Part shown: positions 61,623-64,000 of the stretch, in pieces
Position numbering within the stretch: position 1 is the stretch's first letter
How the letters are laid out: each line of letters begins with the position of its first letter
DNA from: an uncultured Carboxylicivirga sp.
GTDB taxonomy: Bacteria > Bacteroidota > Bacteroidia > Bacteroidales > Marinilabiliaceae
Assembly: GCA_947503525.1 (NCBI GenBank)
Contig: CANNEA010000001.1
Coordinates: 620,001-684,000 of the forward strand
Direction of reading: 5' to 3'
DNA length: 64,000 nt
The notes under the pieces: model-generated
Database searches by the model: none
Told to the model about the DNA's origin: nothing
The model's input: the letters and a program-made list of their open reading frames with translations, nothing else
Made by a program: the position numbers and the translations under genes

Positions 61623-62819
61623 ATGAAAAAAAATATGCAAATGAGAAGATCTATCCATTCATTAATACTCTTACTATTATTGTTAGGATGTGAAAATAAG
61701 AGTTTAGAGAAATTTGATTCTGTTATTGATCATGCTGAAGATCAATTTGAATATGCTATTTCGCAAATAGAAATTGAGAAAGTAGATGAAACCATAGCGC
61801 CTCGTACATTTGAAAGTGGTAAAATTAAACTTGTTCCCGCAGAAGATTGGACGAGTGGTTTTTTTGCAGGGAACTTATGGATGATGTATGAATTAACTCG
61901 TGATGCCAAATGGCAAGACTTGGCTTTGCAATATACATTGCCCTTAGAATCTGAGAAATGGAACGATGAGAATCATGATATAGGATTTAAGATGTATTGT
62001 AGTTATGGTCATGCCATTAAATATATTAATAATCCAGAATATAAGGACGTGTTGATTCAGTCCGCCAAAACTTTATGCACAAGATATAGTCCTGTAGTTG
62101 GTTGTATTCGCTCATGGGATTCACTTACTGATCAATGGGATTATCCAGTGATTATTGACAATATGATGAATCTTGAATTATTGATGTGGGCAGCAAAGAC
62201 TACCGGCAATGATAGTTTTAGGGAAATTGCTGTCAAACATGCACAAACAACTATGAAGAACCATTTTCGTGATGACTATTCTTGCTACCATGTTATAGGG
62301 TATGATCCACAAACAGGTGCGGTTGTTAAGCGAAATACTCACCAAGGATTTGCTGATGAGAGTGATTGGTCAAGAGGACAGGCCTGGGCATTATATGGTT
62401 ATACTATGATGTACCGTGAAACTGGTATGGAAGAATTTTTAACCCAGGCAAAGCATATAGCAAATTACTTAATAAGCACAGAGGGAGTTAGTGAAAATAG
62501 CATCCCTTATTGGGATTTCGAAGCACCCAATATTCCAAATGAACCTAAAGATGCTTCAGCAGCAGCTGTCATCTCATCTGCATTATTCGAATTATATGGA
62601 TATACTAAAGATGGAGATCATCTTTCCGTAGCAAAGGAAATTATGAATGCATTGATTAGTGATCAATACTTTGCATCCGTTGGAGAAAATGGTGGTTTTC
62701 TACTTAAACATTCAACCGGATCAAAGCCATATAAATCAGAGATTGACGTCCCTTTGGTTTATGCTGATTATTACTTTTTAGAATCATTAATAAAATACAA
62801 AGCTTATGCGAATATGTAA
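61623..62819 (+). CDS. GH88 unsaturated glucuronyl hydrolase, lipoprotein
   Basis: 398 residues. A lipoprotein signal ends at Cys23 (LLLLLGC). The body is an (alpha/alpha)6 barrel of GH88 type, with probable catalytic Asp residues D119 (NHDIGF) and D179 (IIDNMMNLELL), and the conserved THQGFADESDWSRGQAWALYG. GH88 removes the unsaturated uronic acid left by polysaccharide lyases, so the locus likely targets a uronate polymer such as a glycosaminoglycan or an algal glycan. Lipidation suggests a surface or periplasmic membrane position. Next gene is susC. Confidence 0.93.
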   Translation: MKKNMQMRRSIHSLILLLLLLGCENKSLEKFDSVIDHAEDQFEYAISQIEIEKVDETIAPRTFESGKIKLVPAEDWTSGFFAGNLWMMYELTRDAKWQDLALQYTLPLESEKWNDENHDIGFKMYCSYGHAIKYINNPEYKDVLIQSAKTLCTRYSPVVGCIRSWDSLTDQWDYPVIIDNMMNLELLMWAAKTTGNDSFREIAVKHAQTTMKNHFRDDYSCYHVIGYDPQTGAVVKRNTHQGFADESDWSRGQAWALYGYTMMYRETGMEEFLTQAKHIANYLISTEGVSENSIPYWDFEAPNIPNEPKDASAAAVISSALFELYGYTKDGDHLSVAKEIMNALISDQYFASVGENGGFLLKHSTGSKPYKSEIDVPLVYADYYFLESLIKYKAYANM

Positions 62820-62885
62820 TCATTAATTTAAACTTAAGATTAAATAGTATCGGAAAACTAATTTTAAAATGAAAAAAATCTTTTT

Positions 62886-64000
62886 ATGAAAAGCAAAAGT
62901 GTATTCTCAAAAGGGAAAAGTATTTTAATGCTTTGTCTCTTTATCATGGTAACTGCAACTGCATTTTCTCAGCAGTCTACGATTACAGGAAAGGTTGTTG
63001 ATGAAAGTGGCGACCCTTTACCGGGAGTTACTGTCATGAAGAAAGGAACAACTGAAGGAACAATAACTGATATTAATGGTCAATATTCCATTACAAATGT
63101 TTCTGTTGAAACAGTATTGGTATATTCTTTTATTGGAATGTCTGATCAGGAAGTACTAGTTGCCAATCAAACTAGTATAAATATCACATTAATTTCAGAT
63201 ATGGCTGATCTTGACGAAGTGGTAGTAGTTGGATTTGGTAGCCAGAAAAAGGCAACTCTAACCGGTTCTGTTGAACAGGTAAAAGCTGAGGTGTTTGAAG
63301 ACAGAGCGGTATCTAACCCGGCACTAGCTCTTCAAGGTCAATCGCCAGGTTTAGTTGTTACGCGTTCTTCATCAAAGCCAGGAGATGAAGGAATCGACTT
63401 TAGTATTCGAGGAACGAACTCAATTAACGAGCAGTCACCTTTAATTATTATAGATGGTATTGCTACCCTAGGAAATAGTGCATTTACTTCGTTAAACCCA
63501 GACGACATCGAAAGTATTAGTGTGTTAAAAGATGGAGCAGCAGCTATTTATGGTTCACGTGCATCAAATGGTGTTATCATCGTAACCACTAAAAAAGGTA
63601 AAGGAGATATTAAGGTTAATATATCCAGCCAGATGAGAATTAACACCATTGGGATTACTCCTAAGTTGGCTTCTAATCCGCAGGAATATGGTCAAGCTTG
63701 GTTAGATTATTGTGAGCAGGACGAGTTAGCCGGATTAACCCCAAAACCATGGGCCTTTACTGTTGAACAGTTTCAGTGGATGGCAGATGGTAATACTGGT
63801 TATATTAACACGCCATATTGGGGTGATACTTACATAGGGAATAACTATAACTACGATGATTTATATGGTACATCTTATTCACAGCAACATACTGCTAGTG
63901 TATCAGGTGGTTCTGAGTCATCAGATTTTCGTATTTCTGCTGGTTTCATAGAAGATATGGGTGCTATTAAACCAACCTATGATGGAAAGAAGCAATTTAA
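62886..64000 (+). CDS. SusC/RagA TonB-linked receptor, 3' end cut by window
   Basis: 371 codons visible. Start ATG 62886; a six-codon frame precedes it at 62869. Signal peptide ends near TATAFSQQ. Then a CarboxypepD_reg domain (about 30-105; GKVVDESGDPLPGVTVMKKG), a complete plug (about 110-240; LDEVVVVGFGSQKKATLTGS, FSIRGTNSIN, AAIYGSRASNGVIIVTTKKG), and the start of the barrel (HTASVSGGSESSDFRISAGF). It imports glycans across the outer membrane with a SusD partner expected just beyond the window. Contrast the plugless relative at 31755-34649. Confidence 0.95.
   Translation, partial: MKSKSVFSKGKSILMLCLFIMVTATAFSQQSTITGKVVDESGDPLPGVTVMKKGTTEGTITDINGQYSITNVSVETVLVYSFIGMSDQEVLVANQTSINITLISDMADLDEVVVVGFGSQKKATLTGSVEQVKAEVFEDRAVSNPALALQGQSPGLVVTRSSSKPGDEGIDFSIRGTNSINEQSPLIIIDGIATLGNSAFTSLNPDDIESISVLKDGAAAIYGSRASNGVIIVTTKKGKGDIKVNISSQMRINTIGITPKLASNPQEYGQAWLDYCEQDELAGLTPKPWAFTVEQFQWMADGNTGYINTPYWGDTYIGNNYNYDDLYGTSYSQQHTASVSGGSESSDFRISAGFIEDMGAIKPTYDGKKQF

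Overview
The window looks like a chromosomal segment of a low-GC Bacteroidota, probably a marine or sediment member near the Marinilabiliales (the order is an inference). The evidence is a SusC/RagA receptor, a hybrid two-component system with a Reg_prop sensor, a type IX secretion (T9SS) C-terminal sorting domain, a DUF1800/DUF1501 pair, a VF530 protein, and promoters of the Bacteroidota form TAnnTTTG at -7.

Region 1 (1-9.5 kb) is housekeeping and stress: an exported CBM9-like protein, a tRNA-Gly/tRNA-Thr pair with a clear promoter and terminator, an ECF sigma factor with a zinc-type anti-sigma factor, a DUF3179 lipoprotein, an AraC regulator, HflK/HflC, and an operon of two TlpA-like thiol proteins plus an outer-membrane barrel. 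Region 2 (9.8-22.1 kb) has the DUF1800/DUF1501 secreted pair, small hypotheticals, a YwqK-repeat membrane protein, a 34-residue lysine-rich protein, a tricorn-type protease, and a lipoprotein/beta-barrel pair. Region 3 (22.3-27.8 kb) is a complete galactose operon (galT, galK, an MFS permease, galM). It is headed by an NrtR-type regulator whose Nudix box has lost its catalytic glutamates, with two 19-bp palindromes at its promoter. Region 4 (28-31.4 kb) holds a DUF418 protein and two near-identical cold-shock genes flanking an SDR gene.

Region 5 (31.7-39.4 kb) is the most unusual part. A SusC-like outer-membrane barrel that lacks its plug domain, and is broken by one in-frame stop, lies directly upstream of a 1554-residue thioester alpha-2-macroglobulin that carries a SusC-type TonB plug in its middle. 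This suggests a split receptor with the plug supplied in trans by a macroglobulin.

Region 6 (39.6-57 kb) is sugar and sugar-acid catabolism. It starts with a gluconate-5-dehydrogenase-like SDR behind a 37-bp palindrome. A GntR regulator then diverges from an operon encoding a 2-oxoacid/acyloin dehydrogenase complex (E2, E3, and a fused E1 with an atypical thiamine-diphosphate motif), a PHP-domain protein, a sorbitol-6-phosphate-dehydrogenase-like SDR, a SorE-like reductase and a fructose-6-phosphate-aldolase-like enzyme. Next come an AraC regulator and a fucose set (fucI, fucK, fucP) with a truncated, frameshifted fucU remnant between fucK and fucP and no visible fucA. Region 7 (57.2-64 kb) is the edge of a polysaccharide utilization locus: a hybrid two-component regulator diverging from a GH88 lipoprotein and a SusC receptor that runs off the window. 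No CRISPR array, insertion sequence, rRNA or phage module was seen.
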